Below are positions 1 through 10,704 of a stretch of 47,581 nucleotides of DNA, piece by piece (positions within the stretch are counted from its first letter, which is position 1; the number at the start of each line of letters is the position of its first letter). The notes beneath the pieces were generated by a model. It saw only the letters and a list, made by a program, of their open reading frames with translations, made no database searches and had not been told where the DNA came from. Origin of the DNA: a bacterium (GTDB taxonomy: Bacteria > Bdellovibrionota_B > Oligoflexia > Oligoflexales > RGVZ01). The stretch is taken from NCBI GenBank assembly GCA_010029825.1, contig RGVZ01000014.1:1-47581 (forward strand), given 5' to 3'. The position numbers were made by a program, and so were the translations under genes.

Positions 1-532
1 TGTGCCGCCACGACCATCGCTGAAATTCAGTCAAAAACAGGATTGCCGCGCTGATCAGGGTGAACAAGGACGCAAGGCTCATGACGAACATACTCAGGGT
101 TTTGGCTCCGCGCTCCCGTCCAGACGATGGTTCATCGCTGACCGAGCAGTACAAGAAAATACCGAGGATCCCCAAAGCGTAATTCCGGGCAATGATGGAG
201 TATTCGAAGCTGAAAAAATAAGTGAACAGCACCGACGCGGATACAACCCATGGAAATGGACTTCGAAACACAAGCAACCATGCCGCCGCCCAGATGATGG
301 AAAGGTGCAATGCTGGCTGTGTTGCATATGGAAGTCCGGACACCGTGAATGGTTTTAACATGAAGTACCAGAGCGGTGGATGACCTGAGTCCGGACCGAT
401 CCTTAGAATCTGAGCGACACTGGCGTCCCTTGCCATCAACCATGAATCCGCTTCATCCCGCCAAGGCTCGTGGTGCAACGCCAGCCATGTTGTCAGTGCA
501 ACGTAGCAAAAGAATAAAATTTTCTTTGGCAA
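1..532 (-). CDS. Membrane glycosyltransferase/mannosyltransferase-like protein (partial, runs off left edge)
   Basis: Manual minus-strand translation (not in the ORF list because it is open to the edge): possible TTG start at 532, [62 protein letters not shown]... The [16 protein letters not shown]...GHPPLWY pattern is typical of GT39-like membrane proteins; hydrophobic segments follow. Overlaps the meaB 3' end. Confidence 0.7.
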   Translation of the reverse strand, partial: MPKKILFFCYVALTTWLALHHEPWRDEADSWLMARDASVAQILRIGPDSGHPPLWYFMLKPFTVSGLPYATQPALHLSIIWAAAWLLVFRSPFPWVVSASVLFTYFFSFEYSIIARNYALGILGIFLYCSVSDEPSSGRERGAKTLSMFVMSLASLFTLISAAILFLTEFQRWSWRH

Positions 533-1505
533 TTTTAGCGACGACGCGCGCCGCCGCGGTAGAGGCGGCGAGTTTGCCCGATGCGACGTCCGCTTCCGTT
601 AGCGAGATCAACCTGGCAGTCCTTTCATGGTGACGCAGTATGTCCAGCGTCCGTTCACGAACCTCATCATGGAACCAGTCCAACGTCTGTTTCTTCCGGC
701 GGGATTCAATCCTGCCGGATGCGGTGTCTCTTGCGAACGCGGATTCAATGGTCGCGACAACCTTGTCGATCCCGTCGCCCGTCAGGCTGGAACACGCCAA
801 TACCTCGGGGGCTGGCTGACCCTGCGTTGAAAAATAAGACAAAGCATGCATCAGCTCAGATTGAGCCTTGCGGGCCGCAGGCAGCAAATCACCATCCGCC
901 TTGCTGACAACGACAAAGTCAGCCAGTTCCAGGTTGCCGCGTTTGATGCCTTGCAAGTCATCCCCGCTGCTTGGTTGATGCAACAAAACAAAAAAGTCGA
1001 CCATTGAGGCCACGGCGCTTTCTGACTGTCCGACACCGATCGTTTCGACAATGACGACGTCATGTCCGGCAGCCTCCGCGAGGAAAATGCTCTCTCTGGT
1101 GTGACGCGCAACCCCGCCAGAGGCGTCCCCACCTGGCGAGGGGCGGACAAATGCGCGATCGTGCCGGGACAGGTCCTCCATTCTGGTCTTGTCGCCAAGG
1201 ATGCTGCCCCCGCTGATTCGCGAGCTCGGGTCAATCGCAAGAACGGCGACCTTGTGAGCGCTGTTTTCCAGGAGCTTTTTGCCAATGGCCTCAATAAAGG
1301 AGCTTTTGCCTGCCCCGGGCGGTCCGCTGATGCCAATGCGCATTGATTTTCCACAATATGACATCACCGCGGTCAGCAATTGGCCTGCGACAACACAATC
1401 ACTTTTCGCCTGGCTCTCCACCAGTGTGATCGCCCGGGCCAAGGCTCGCCTGTCACCCGCGAGCAACTGCGTCAGCAATTCATCGACGATTTTTTTCGAT
1501 GGCAC
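453..1505 (-). CDS. meaB: Methylmalonyl-CoA mutase-associated GTPase MeaB (ArgK family)
   Basis: [21 protein letters not shown] Walker [35 protein letters not shown]; adjacent to mutase. Confidence 0.95.
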   Translation of the reverse strand: MPSKKIVDELLTQLLAGDRRALARAITLVESQAKSDCVVAGQLLTAVMSYCGKSMRIGISGPPGAGKSSFIEAIGKKLLENSAHKVAVLAIDPSSRISGGSILGDKTRMEDLSRHDRAFVRPSPGGDASGGVARHTRESIFLAEAAGHDVVIVETIGVGQSESAVASMVDFFVLLHQPSSGDDLQGIKRGNLELADFVVVSKADGDLLPAARKAQSELMHALSYFSTQGQPAPEVLACSSLTGDGIDKVVATIESAFARDTASGRIESRRKKQTLDWFHDEVRERTLDILRHHERTARLISLTEADVASGKLAASTAAARVVAKIAKENFILLLRCTDNMAGVAPRALAG

Positions 1506-3615
1506 GGATAATCTCCGTTGCGGCTACGGAGATTTGTGTCCCCGGACCGAAGATTGCCGCCACGCCGGTCTTTTTGAGGAAGTCATGATCGCCCTCGGGG
1601 ATGATTCCCCCTACGACTACCAGAATGTCGGCTGCCTTGAGGTTCTTCAATTCTGCGATCAATTGCGGGACAAGTGTCTTGTGGCCAGCGGCCTGGGATG
1701 AGATTCCGACCACGTGAACGTCGTTCTCAACGGCCTGACGCGCGACCTCGTCCGGTGTTTGAAACAGTGGGCCAATGTCGACATCGAAACCAAGGTCCGC
1801 AAGACCGGTAGCGATCACTTTGGCGCCGCGATCATGGCCGTCTTGGCCCATCTTGGCGACAAGGATCCGTGGCTGGCGCCCTTCTTTTTTCGCGAATCGC
1901 GCGATTAATTCGCGCGCGGCCTCAAATAGCTGGTTATGTTCCATGCCTCTAGAGTACACGCTACGCACCAATTGTGTACCTGGTTTGTGTCGGCCAAAGA
2001 CACTGGCGAGCGTTTCCGATATTTCACCGACAGTCGCGCGTGCGCGCGCCGCGTTCACCGCGAGCTCGAGCAGGTTGGCTTTTCCCTCTGCACCAGCCTT
2101 GAGCGTCGCAAGCGCGTTTTCGACCGCTTTTGGATCGCGTTTCCTCCGGACTTCGTCCAGGCGTCGCTTTTGCGCGTCAAGGACAGCCTTGTTATCGATT
2201 TCGAGCACTTCGACCCTGGTGTCCTGGTTGCCGTCAACAGGGTATTTGTTGACCCCGACAATGACATCTTCTCCACTATCGATTCTGGCCTGTTTGCGGG
2301 CGGAAGATTCCTCGATGCGCAATTTCGGAATGCCTGCCTTGATGGCGGCCACCATTCCCCCCGCGTCTTCGATTTCCTTGATCAACTCACGGGCACGGTG
2401 GACGAGGTCGCTGGTCAGTTTCTCAATGAACCAGCTGCCCCCCAGAGGGTCGACGACTCGCGTTACATCCGTCTCCTCCTGGATGATGAGTTGAGTATTG
2501 CGCGCAATTCTCGCCGAGAAATCAGTCGGAAGGCCGATCGCCTCGTCAAGGGCGTTGGTGTGAAGGGACTGCGTCCCGCCAAGGGCAGCGGCCATCGCCT
2601 CGATCGTGGTCCGCACCACGTTGTTATACGGGTCCTGCTCTGTCAAAGAGTAACCTGATGTCTGGCAGTGCGTGCGCAGCATGGTCGACTGGGGGTTTTT
2701 GGGCTTGAACGGGGCCATCAATTCATTCCAAAGCGCCCGGGCAGCGCGGAGCTTTGCGATTTCCATGAAGAAATTCATGCCAATCGCGAAGAAGAACGAA
2801 AGTCGCGGCGCGAAATCATCAACTCCCAGTCCCCGCGCGATCGCGAGCCGCACATACTCCAGCCCGTCAGCGAGCGTGTATGCCAGTTCCAGCGCGGAGT
2901 CCGCTCCAGCTTCCTGCATGTGGTAACCGCTGATGCTTATCGAATTGAACCGGGGCATGTTCCGGGTCGAGTATTCGATCACGTCGGCCACGATCCGCAT
3001 GGACGGCTCGGGGGGATAAATGAAGGTATTACGGACCATGTACTCTTTGAGGATGTCGTTCTGGATTGTTCCGGACAGTTTGTCTGGCGTGACCCCTTGC
3101 TCCTCCGCGGCGACAATGTAGTTCGCCATGACAGGCAGAACGGCGCCGTTCATCGTCATGGAAACACTCATCTGGTCCAGCGGAATTCCCTCGAAGAGGA
3201 TTTTCATGTCCTCGACGGAATCGATGGCGACTCCAGCCTTCCCGACATCCCCGATCACGCGCGGGTGGTCCGAGTCGTATCCCCTGTGGGTTGCGAGGTC
3301 GAAGGCTACGCTCAGCCCTTTTTGACCAGCTGCGAGGTTCCTCCGGTAGAACGCATTGGATTCTTCCGCCGTTGAGAAACCCGCGTATTGCCGGATCGTC
3401 CAAGGCCGGTGCGTGTACATCGTCGCGCGCGGTCCTCGCGTGTATGGAGCAAGACCAGGCAGGCCGGGGTCGGGCAAACCGGCGGTGTCAGAGGCTGTAT
3501 ACAGTGGTTTCGTCGTGATGCCCTCAGGCGTTCGACGTTCCAGCGATTCAACCGGCTTGCCAGAGAGTTCCTTGCTGGCGAGGTTGTTCCATTTTTGTTT
3601 TTCAAGATCTGCCAT
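1480..3615 (-). CDS. scpA: Methylmalonyl-CoA mutase, large/single subunit with C-terminal B12-binding domain
   Basis: [62 protein letters not shown]-terminal [32 protein letters not shown] cobalamin-binding motif. Confidence 0.97.
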   Translation of the reverse strand: MADLEKQKWNNLASKELSGKPVESLERRTPEGITTKPLYTASDTAGLPDPGLPGLAPYTRGPRATMYTHRPWTIRQYAGFSTAEESNAFYRRNLAAGQKGLSVAFDLATHRGYDSDHPRVIGDVGKAGVAIDSVEDMKILFEGIPLDQMSVSMTMNGAVLPVMANYIVAAEEQGVTPDKLSGTIQNDILKEYMVRNTFIYPPEPSMRIVADVIEYSTRNMPRFNSISISGYHMQEAGADSALELAYTLADGLEYVRLAIARGLGVDDFAPRLSFFFAIGMNFFMEIAKLRAARALWNELMAPFKPKNPQSTMLRTHCQTSGYSLTEQDPYNNVVRTTIEAMAAALGGTQSLHTNALDEAIGLPTDFSARIARNTQLIIQEETDVTRVVDPLGGSWFIEKLTSDLVHRARELIKEIEDAGGMVAAIKAGIPKLRIEESSARKQARIDSGEDVIVGVNKYPVDGNQDTRVEVLEIDNKAVLDAQKRRLDEVRRKRDPKAVENALATLKAGAEGKANLLELAVNAARARATVGEISETLASVFGRHKPGTQLVRSVYSRGMEHNQLFEAARELIARFAKKEGRQPRILVAKMGQDGHDRGAKVIATGLADLGFDVDIGPLFQTPDEVARQAVENDVHVVGISSQAAGHKTLVPQLIAELKNLKAADILVVVGGIIPEGDHDFLKKTGVAAIFGPGTQISVAATEIIRAIEKNRR

Positions 3616-3654
3616 GCATCTTGTCCCTTCGTTTCGGACCCCTTTTAACGTAGC

Positions 3655-5223
3655 ATGGGTCCGGGATTCAGGGCGAAGGGAACCATCAGGAAGACCAGCT
3701 TGGCGTCGTGGTTTGAATCAAGCGCAGTCATGCAACTCTGGCAAAGCCTGTCCTTTGCCGAGAGTATCCGCCTTGCGGAGTTGGCTGTTTCCCTGTCCGC
3801 GGCACTCAGCATCCTGAACCGCAAGCGCGATCCAGTCTCGTGCCTTGGCTGGTTGCTTGCCGTGGTGGCGTTCCCCTTCATCGGAACGGCGCTCTATATA
3901 CTTGGCGGCGTCAGCCCCTATGAGGCGCTTGCCAGGCGCCGCCGGGTGTCTTCCCGCCTCGTCCGGTCAGAGGAGCCGCCAGAAGCACGGGCGTTCGCGC
4001 GCACGGCGGCGCTGGAACAACTTGAATCCAGCGATTGCCATGGATTTGAAAACACCACCGCCTGGACGGGATGGGCCGCGGGCCACAGTTTTTTCAACAA
4101 GACCGGAATCGATTTCCTTGAGAACTCGACGACAGTTTACTCCGCGTTTGAGGAGGCGATCGCGAAGGCGGAACGCTACATCCTCGTCCAGTTTTACCAG
4201 ATCGTTCCTGACGCTGTGGGTCGCCACTTTTATGGCCTGCTGGCTGAAAAAGCCAGACAGGGCGTGGCTGTTCACGTTCTGTATGACGCCATGGGGTCAT
4301 ACAGGATCAGCGCGAACCACCTGAAGATGACCAGGGCGGCTGGCATCAAAATCCATAGTTTCATGGGTTTTCACCCCCTCAAGCGGCGTTTGCAGATCAA
4401 TTGGCGTAATCACAGAAAGCTCCTGATCGTTGATGGCCAGGTGGCATTCGTCGGGGGACTGAACCTCGGAGAGGTCTATTTGGAGGGGCGTGACCCGGAA
4501 AATCCCGCGTGGCGTGATATTCATTTCCATTTGCGGGGTGAAGTGGCATCCCACCTCGAGCGTGTTTTCCGCGAAGATTGGCATTTCGCGACCGGGGAGG
4601 CACTGGACTTTGGCAAAATCGCTTCTTTGACGGCGCATCCTCATCAGCCTCCCGAATTTGGGCAGTCACGGTTTTCGGCCCTGTGCTTGCCGGTGGCATC
4701 GGGTCCGGCGGATGGCCGCACCGCTTTTCATACAAGCCTTCTGAGCGTTCTTTACGAGGCAAAGCGTCGGATCTGGATTTCAACGGCTTACTTTGTCCCG
4801 GACAAGACCCTCCTTCAGGCCATGAGGCAGGCCGTGGCGCGTGGGGTTGATGTTCAATTGGTAATCCCTCGCCGGTCAAACCACCCCATGACTGATTTCT
4901 GCACGACGTCTTACTATCAGGAGCTGTTGGACATCGGCCTGATTGTCCACCACTACAACCCCGGAATGTTGCACGCAAAATTATTGCTGGCGGACAACGA
5001 CTTGGTCCTGACCGGATCCTCCAACCAGGACTACCGAAGTTTTTTCCTTAATTTTGAGCTCGATTTGCTCATGCGCGACGCGGCCCTGACCGCCAAGATT
5101 GAGGCGTACTTCTCTGAATTATTTGACAAATCTTACATTTTGACCCGTGAGAGGCTCGAGGCGAATTACCGGTCATGGACTTTACTGCGGCGAATCTTCC
5201 GACTTTGTTCGCCGCTAATGTAA
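3655..5223 (+). CDS. cls: Cardiolipin synthase / phospholipase D family protein
   Basis: Two HKD motifs ([44 protein letters not shown]) and N-terminal TM segments; internal ATG at 3730 is an alternative start. Confidence 0.92.
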   Translation: MGPGFRAKGTIRKTSLASWFESSAVMQLWQSLSFAESIRLAELAVSLSAALSILNRKRDPVSCLGWLLAVVAFPFIGTALYILGGVSPYEALARRRRVSSRLVRSEEPPEARAFARTAALEQLESSDCHGFENTTAWTGWAAGHSFFNKTGIDFLENSTTVYSAFEEAIAKAERYILVQFYQIVPDAVGRHFYGLLAEKARQGVAVHVLYDAMGSYRISANHLKMTRAAGIKIHSFMGFHPLKRRLQINWRNHRKLLIVDGQVAFVGGLNLGEVYLEGRDPENPAWRDIHFHLRGEVASHLERVFREDWHFATGEALDFGKIASLTAHPHQPPEFGQSRFSALCLPVASGPADGRTAFHTSLLSVLYEAKRRIWISTAYFVPDKTLLQAMRQAVARGVDVQLVIPRRSNHPMTDFCTTSYYQELLDIGLIVHHYNPGMLHAKLLLADNDLVLTGSSNQDYRSFFLNFELDLLMRDAALTAKIEAYFSELFDKSYILTRERLEANYRSWTLLRRIFRLCSPLM

Positions 5224-5244
5224 GATCCAACTTGAGCTAAATTT

Positions 5245-5259
5245 TGAGATCGATTATCA
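5245..5259 (+). promoter_or_regulatory. Candidate Fur box upstream of FTR1 permease
   Basis: TGAGATCGATTATCA against the 7-1-7 consensus TGATAATNATTATCA: right half 7/7, left half 4/7; about 60 nt upstream of the likely ATG at 5320. Confidence 0.4.
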
Positions 5260-5319
5260 ATTACGTCATTGCGGACCTCTGTCCGGAGCCCTCCCGATTT
5301 TTTGAAAGGCCAGTTCACC

Positions 5320-7557
5320 ATGGGTTTCAAGGATATCTCCAAGACAAGACATCCTGCGAAGTTCCTAGTCTGGGTCCTGTTGGCTTTTATCGCGCACACG
5401 GTTTCCTCTGGCACGGCCTTGGCCGAGGCCAACTCAACCTTTGGCGCTGGCCATGACCCCGGTCGAAACGGGCAGAAGCCGCAAACCATCGCAGCTGCGA
5501 ATATGCGCCAGCTGATGAGCCTCGTTGAGTACATCGGTGGCGATTATCCGAGGGCCGTTAACGGCGGAAAAGTAACCAACCAGACCGAGTATGAGGAAAT
5601 CTCCCAATTTACAACCGCCGCACTGGAGGCTTTCTCTTTTGTCGCCAAGGCTCGTCCCAAGACTGCAAACTTGGCTTCAATTGAGCAGGAGCTCCGTGAT
5701 TTGCGCGACGCTGTCGCTGAAAAGATGAGCGCGCAACAGGTGCGGTCTCTTGCCCGATCCGCACGGGAACATCTGATCGATGCGTTCCAGTTGACCTTGG
5801 CTCCGGCTCAAGTCCCGCAGAGGGCACTTGCGAACGTAGCCTTCGGCTCCAATTGCTCTTCGTGCCACGGCGATTCCGGGCGGGGTGATGGGGTTCTCTC
5901 TGGAAAAATCAATCCACGACCCCGGAATTTCGCAAGTTCTGAATTTGCCGCCGGTAATTCTCCGTTCAAGACGTTCAATGTGCTGCACACCGGAGTCGCT
6001 GGCACTCCGATGGCCTCATTCGCCGATCGGTTGTCGACCAACGAATTGTGGAGTCTCTCCTTCTGGATCAGCGGCCTTGCCCACGATCAATCGGTGACGA
6101 TGTCCGCGTTGCCCGTTTCGGTCCGTGAAGAATTGAAATCCAAGGTGAGTTTGGAGCATCTTTCTCGCGCCTCGGATGAAGAACTGGCCAGTTGGGTCCA
6201 GGCCAACGTCCAATCGTTGTCAGATTCAAAGATTGCCCTGGCCACTGTCGTCGCGGCTTTGCGGGTGGATGCCCCGTTTGATGGCAACTTCGCAAGAAAA
6301 TCAGAGGATCTTCCGGCGCTCGGCACCGTTTCTTCCTCCGAGTCGATTGGTCCGTCAAATCCCGGCGCGATCTCTGCCAAGGCAATAAACGCGACACGAA
6401 AAGCGATTTCAGAAGCCATGGCTGTTGCTACTGAGGGAGATTTTGAACGCGCGAGGTCAAAGCTACTCGATGCGTATCTCGTTGGGTTCGAGCCAGCGGA
6501 GAAGACTCTCCGGGCGGCCGATCCGGACGCTGTCGCAGCGGTGGAGCGGAAGTTCGTCGCCTTGCGTTCGACTCTCGCACGTTCGGTTTCGTCGATCGAT
6601 CGTAACAACGCATTGTCGGCCCTCGATCAGGCGCTTGAGCGCGCGCTTGTGACTTCCAAGGCCTTGTCCAACCGTCAAGTCACCAGTCCTGGTCCTGCTC
6701 AAGGCAGCGATCTCGTGATCCGGATCCCGCACAAGGCAATCGGGGATTTTCTCGGGTCATTCCTGATCATTTTTCGCGAGGGTTTCGAGGCCTTCCTGAT
6801 TATCGCGGCGTTGCTCGCGGCCCTCGGCAACATGGGGATGCCTGCGGCTCGCAAATGGATTCACGCCGGCTGGGGTCTGGCAATTGTACTGGGCGTGGCT
6901 ACGTTCTTTTTGCTGAACCACGTGGTGCGTCTTTCCGGAATGGAACGTGAGATGGTTGAATCCATCGCGACAGGTCTCGCAGCAGTAGTCCTCTTCTACG
7001 TTGGATTCTGGCTACTGTCGCAAGCTGAGCGCAGTCATTGGGATAAATTCATCCGCGGCGGTGCCAAGCAGGCTGTGACATCTGGAAAGGTCTGGACTCT
7101 GGCCGGACTGGCCTTCATCGCTGTTTACCGGGAAGCCGCCGAGACGGTACTTTTCTACAACGCCCTGTCGAACAGCGCCTCGTCCAGCCTGGCAGTGACT
7201 GGTGGTTTCGTGACTGGGGCGGCCTCGTTGGCGGGCATCTGTATCGCGATCCAGCACTACGGCCTCCGGATGCCTCTGCGCAAGTTCTTCCTCTGCACGA
7301 GCTTCCTGATGGTTGCTCTGTCGATCATTTTGGCAGGCAAGGCGGTCGCGGAGCTCATTGAATCCGGTATGTTGGACCCGATCCGCGTAGGCGCAATCCC
7401 TTCGGTGGAATTCCTTGGGATTTATCCTTACGCGCAAACGCTCGGAACCCAAGGTTTGTTTTTGGCAATCGCTGCCGGTATTTGGGCCTGGAAGCGTCAG
7501 GCTGTCGCCAAATCAGCCTCGTTGTCCTTGTCCACAGCCGACCGGTCTGGTAACTAA
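5320..7557 (+). CDS. Cytochrome c / FTR1 family iron permease
   Basis: Signal peptide, CSSCHG haem c motif, then multi-TM domain with FREGFEAFLIIAAL and YREAAETVLFYNAL (REGxE-type FTR1 motifs). Confidence 0.92.
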   Translation: MGFKDISKTRHPAKFLVWVLLAFIAHTVSSGTALAEANSTFGAGHDPGRNGQKPQTIAAANMRQLMSLVEYIGGDYPRAVNGGKVTNQTEYEEISQFTTAALEAFSFVAKARPKTANLASIEQELRDLRDAVAEKMSAQQVRSLARSAREHLIDAFQLTLAPAQVPQRALANVAFGSNCSSCHGDSGRGDGVLSGKINPRPRNFASSEFAAGNSPFKTFNVLHTGVAGTPMASFADRLSTNELWSLSFWISGLAHDQSVTMSALPVSVREELKSKVSLEHLSRASDEELASWVQANVQSLSDSKIALATVVAALRVDAPFDGNFARKSEDLPALGTVSSSESIGPSNPGAISAKAINATRKAISEAMAVATEGDFERARSKLLDAYLVGFEPAEKTLRAADPDAVAAVERKFVALRSTLARSVSSIDRNNALSALDQALERALVTSKALSNRQVTSPGPAQGSDLVIRIPHKAIGDFLGSFLIIFREGFEAFLIIAALLAALGNMGMPAARKWIHAGWGLAIVLGVATFFLLNHVVRLSGMEREMVESIATGLAAVVLFYVGFWLLSQAERSHWDKFIRGGAKQAVTSGKVWTLAGLAFIAVYREAAETVLFYNALSNSASSSLAVTGGFVTGAASLAGICIAIQHYGLRMPLRKFFLCTSFLMVALSIILAGKAVAELIESGMLDPIRVGAIPSVEFLGIYPYAQTLGTQGLFLAIAAGIWAWKRQAVAKSASLSLSTADRSGN

Positions 7558-7573
7558 CGCTTTCCCCTGTTCG

Positions 7574-7648
7574 GGTCCCGTGGTGAAACGGATATCATAT
7601 CGCCCTCCGAAGGCGGGGTTGCAGGTTCGATTCCTGCCGGGACCGCCA
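7574..7648 (+). tRNA. tRNA-Arg (anticodon CCG)
   Basis: 7-bp acceptor GGTCCCG/CGGGACC, T arm GCAGG-TTCGATT-CCTGC, anticodon loop CTCCGAA (CCG at 7607-7609), encoded GCCA 3' end. Confidence 0.95.
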
Positions 7649-7674
7649 TATCCCCACAATTCTCCAGAAACTGG

Positions 7675-7700
7675 TCGGTCACCCGTGCGAGACCGATTTT
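7675..7700 (+). terminator. Possible intrinsic terminator downstream of tRNA-Arg
   Basis: TCGGTC-ACCCGTGCGA-GACCGA followed by TTTT; overlaps the 3' end of the convergent SMR gene. Confidence 0.45.
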
Positions 7701-8014
7701 GAGAAAAGGTTGAGCACGACGACTCCAGCGACGATCAGCAGGATTCCGGCCACTGCGGGGAGGTCCAGAACCTGCCCCAAAAACGCCCGTGCTATCAGGG
7801 CAATCAATGCCACGCCCGCTCCTGACCAGATCGCGTAGGCCACTCCGACCGGCATGGTCTTGAGGGTCAGCGAAAGGAAATAAAAAGCTGTCGCGTATCC
7901 AACGGCGACTATCACTGTTGGCCAAAACCGTGTGAATCCTTCCGTTGCCTTCAAGGCAGACGTTGCGATGACTTCGCTGACGATGCCGCAAGAAAGCGAT
8001 ATCCAGTGGTTCAT
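7679..8014 (-). CDS. Small multidrug resistance (EmrE/SugE-like) transporter
   Basis: MNHWISLSCGIVSEVIATSALKATEGFTRFWPTVIVAVGYATAFYFLSLTLKTMPVGVAYAIWSGAGV, characteristic SMR four-TM pattern. Confidence 0.95.
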   Translation of the reverse strand: MNHWISLSCGIVSEVIATSALKATEGFTRFWPTVIVAVGYATAFYFLSLTLKTMPVGVAYAIWSGAGVALIALIARAFLGQVLDLPAVAGILLIVAGVVVLNLFSKSVSHG

Positions 8015-8045
8015 GAATCGCTCCTTCGTGGGGCGGAAAAAGCGC

Positions 8046-8957
8046 TCACAGGGCGCGAATTTTCCAAAGATGGAGGCCCTGGGCAAGGGTTCTCATGATA
8101 TCAGGCGTGATGCCGGAAGTTTTCTCTGAACTGACCTTCATATCCGCATCGCATTGTCGTACGCGCTCCCCTTCGAGTCCTTCAGATGCGAGGAATGCGA
8201 GGAATTCTTTCTCGTTTTCGAAAGCCTCGGAAAGCATCGCACGGCCTGTTGCCTGCGCGATAGCCTCAAGCATCTTTCCAGCAGCATCGCTGCCAACTTT
8301 TCCCCACTCAGCCACGGTCTCACGGAAGTCAAAGTCCGGGGTGATCCAAATTCCGCCAAAACGTCGCAAGATGGCTTTGATGTTCCGCGTTGCCTGTATT
8401 TTCTCGGCACGGGAGAAATACTGCAGCAGCCCTTCATGTACGATCACGACGGGTTTGTCGGGGTCCAGTTTCGCCGTCGCGGCATCCAGCTCTTTCATGT
8501 TGAGGACGTTGGCTTCGACAAAGTGAAGGTTGGGTCGCACTTCATTTGCCGCCTTGCCAGTGATCGCCTCTACAATTTTCAACTTCTCGCGCGTGATGCC
8601 TGGCAGGTCTGTCTCAACATAGGCACAGGCAGGGTCAGCGGTCATCGCAAGGCCTCGAAGGGCAATACCGCTGGCAAGCTCGAGAACTTGTTTGTATCCA
8701 GAGCTTTTGATCTCTCGCATGAGGCTCTTGTAACGGATTTCCAGTAAAGGCGCTCCCCACAGTGTCTGCGCCGGGTCAACTCCCATGGGATCGAGCATGT
8801 CCCTGACAGCCTGGTAAGCATCCGATAACTCCGACACTTGCTTTGCATACGGAATGTCCGAGAACGTACGCCACCAGGCGACAAGTTTCGCGGTCGGGCT
8901 GATGCGACTGTGATCGGGATGAAATGCCGGTTTTTCTTCGTTCAGGCGCTGGTTCAT
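8046..8957 (-). CDS. Class I SAM methyltransferase, LCM/O-methyltransferase-like family
   Basis: ELASGIALRGLAMTADPACAYVETDLPGITREKLKIVEAI; VIVHEGLLQYFSRAE. Confidence 0.8.
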   Translation of the reverse strand: MNQRLNEEKPAFHPDHSRISPTAKLVAWWRTFSDIPYAKQVSELSDAYQAVRDMLDPMGVDPAQTLWGAPLLEIRYKSLMREIKSSGYKQVLELASGIALRGLAMTADPACAYVETDLPGITREKLKIVEAITGKAANEVRPNLHFVEANVLNMKELDAATAKLDPDKPVVIVHEGLLQYFSRAEKIQATRNIKAILRRFGGIWITPDFDFRETVAEWGKVGSDAAGKMLEAIAQATGRAMLSEAFENEKEFLAFLASEGLEGERVRQCDADMKVSSEKTSGITPDIMRTLAQGLHLWKIRAL

Positions 8958-8963
8958 TTGCTC

Positions 8964-9386
8964 TTATTTCCTTGTGATCGAGATACTTCGTGCGTGCGTG
9001 GGGGAGTTATATTGCCCGTAACCAAACGTCCTGGCCCTGGATTCCCGGTTTTCTCCAGACGACACGATGTAGAAAAAGGACCGCCCGGCGGGCGCGTCTT
9101 CAATTTTAGTGCCAATAGTCCGGTCAGAAGAGCAATCCTTCGCGGATACTCCGGCGACTTCACAGGCCTCGATAGCCTCCAGGGATTCGGGACCGCTAAA
9201 GATTGTCACGGTTCCTCCAGATGTCAAGCCAGGCGGCCATGAGCCCGCCGGGATTTGATCGGCGTCGACGATCGCGACTTTGATGTCAGCATCGCGTGAT
9301 GCGGAGGCCATCTTTGCCTCATAATCAGAATCTGCGCCTGCAATGCCAGCATGATGGGAAAGGAAGGCAATCACGAGCTTTGCCAT
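8964..9386 (-). CDS. Hypothetical protein, possibly a displaced C-terminal part of the upstream peptidase ORF
   Basis: Open frame immediately downstream of and overlapping the M28 ORF in another frame; C-terminal SFFYIVSSGENRESRARTFGYGQYN resembles C-terminal beta-sandwich (FnIII-like) tails of secreted proteins. Confidence 0.4.
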   Translation of the reverse strand: MAKLVIAFLSHHAGIAGADSDYEAKMASASRDADIKVAIVDADQIPAGSWPPGLTSGGTVTIFSGPESLEAIEACEVAGVSAKDCSSDRTIGTKIEDAPAGRSFFYIVSSGENRESRARTFGYGQYNSPTHARSISITRK

Positions 9387-10692
9387 CCGGACGGAAAGAG
9401 GGATACCCTGCCCTGTACCAACTTCTGTGATCAGAGGTCCCGGCGACCTTCAAGCCCAGGTCCGTAAAATTTCCGCCAAGGTAGGTCGTCAACAGGTCCT
9501 TTACCGAACGTCGCAGCCCCGTGGTCGTATCGTCGTGGAAGAGATGGATGGTCTCGCTGCCTGCTTCAGGGGCATAAGCCGCCATGTCAAGTTGCAGCAT
9601 GGCTGCCACTTTCCTGCCCGTGGCGGCATAATTTGACGCGATCTGCCCGCTGCCAACGAGCCCGATTTCCTCGATTCCGTAGGCGTGCCATTCGACCCGA
9701 CGCTTGAATCTTGTGTTGCTTCTCGAGAGAACTCGCATGACTTCTGCCATGACGGCTACGCCCGATGCGTTGTCATCGGCTCCCGGCGCGTCTGCCTGGT
9801 TTGCCGGATGGATACTGTCCAGATGGGATCCGATGATGACGGTGGTGTCATTTTCCTCAAGTCCGGGCAGGGACGAGACAACAGATCGTTGAGTGAATCC
9901 GCTGTGACTGACCTGATTGGTCGTTGCGAGTCCCGACCATCCCGTTGCGGCGTAGGTGGACGTCATGATGGTCTGGACAGAATTGGACGCGGAAAGTGCC
10001 TGGGAACCATTGTAATAGCGACTTCCGAGTCCCTGCAGGGTCGTCATGTCAGCTCTTATGTTCGTCGGGGTGACGCCCGGCAACATGTTTTCAACCATCG
10101 AAAGTTTGATGGTTTCATCAAATACAGGGGGTGTGATTGTGATGACGCCGTTTGCCATCGGCGTCCCGCACAAGTTGATTCCTGGCGCCGACAACAGTTC
10201 AACGCCAGCACACCCTGCTGAATGACCATGAAACTTGCGGGCCAGTTCCTCCACCTCTTGAAGGGAGAAAGCCTCCAGCGTCAGTTCCGAGATTTCGGGA
10301 CTGGGACGCAGGGTCTTCTGACGGATGCGCGGATTACCGGCAAGGCTTGCGTAAGGCGCGCCTCCCTGGAAAAGTTTCACACGAACAAGGAAGCGACCTT
10401 GACTCCCATGCGGCTGTGATGTCGGCTCCCCGCAAAGTGACCTTATCCGGCGTTGACCGGGGATGGTCGACGCCGGTCGCTTCCTGGCTGTCCCCGAATT
10501 CAGGTCAGCTACAATCCATCGTTTGGATTCCCAGTCTGATTTCCCGTCCCACCCGGCTGGAATCAGTTCACTGACGTTGCCGCCTGGACCCTGGCCTCCT
10601 CCGGAACGACCGCAATTTATGGCAACTCCGCTAATCGCGGCCGCAAGAATTGTCAAACTCGCACACCATCGCCGGCGGACTTTTTTGGGCAT
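9325..10692 (-). CDS. Secreted/lipoprotein M28 family metallopeptidase (probably truncated or frameshifted at the C-terminus)
   Basis: Lipobox-like LAAAISGVAINCG; IIGSHLDSI, GADDNASGVAVMAEVMR, EEIGLVGS, LQLDMAAY, GTSDHRSWYRAGYP motifs; expected C-terminal His motif absent. Confidence 0.8.
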   Translation of the reverse strand: MPKKVRRRWCASLTILAAAISGVAINCGRSGGGQGPGGNVSELIPAGWDGKSDWESKRWIVADLNSGTARKRPASTIPGQRRIRSLCGEPTSQPHGSQGRFLVRVKLFQGGAPYASLAGNPRIRQKTLRPSPEISELTLEAFSLQEVEELARKFHGHSAGCAGVELLSAPGINLCGTPMANGVITITPPVFDETIKLSMVENMLPGVTPTNIRADMTTLQGLGSRYYNGSQALSASNSVQTIMTSTYAATGWSGLATTNQVSHSGFTQRSVVSSLPGLEENDTTVIIGSHLDSIHPANQADAPGADDNASGVAVMAEVMRVLSRSNTRFKRRVEWHAYGIEEIGLVGSGQIASNYAATGRKVAAMLQLDMAAYAPEAGSETIHLFHDDTTTGLRRSVKDLLTTYLGGNFTDLGLKVAGTSDHRSWYRAGYPSFRPDGKARDCLPFPSCWHCRRRF

Positions 10693-10704
10693 CTGATTCT
10701 CCCC

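Noticed and set aside
2-358. 118-aa plus-strand ORF at the left edge
   Set aside because: Antisense to the membrane glycosyltransferase-like frame, which has recognisable motifs.
1775-3375. Several long plus-strand ORFs (1775-2494, 1936-2658, 2668-3375)
   Set aside because: Antisense to the clear methylmalonyl-CoA mutase gene.
7563-7700. tRNA-Arg as a possible integration site for a mobile element
   Set aside because: No integrase, repeat of the tRNA 3' end, or foreign-looking cargo seen on either side.
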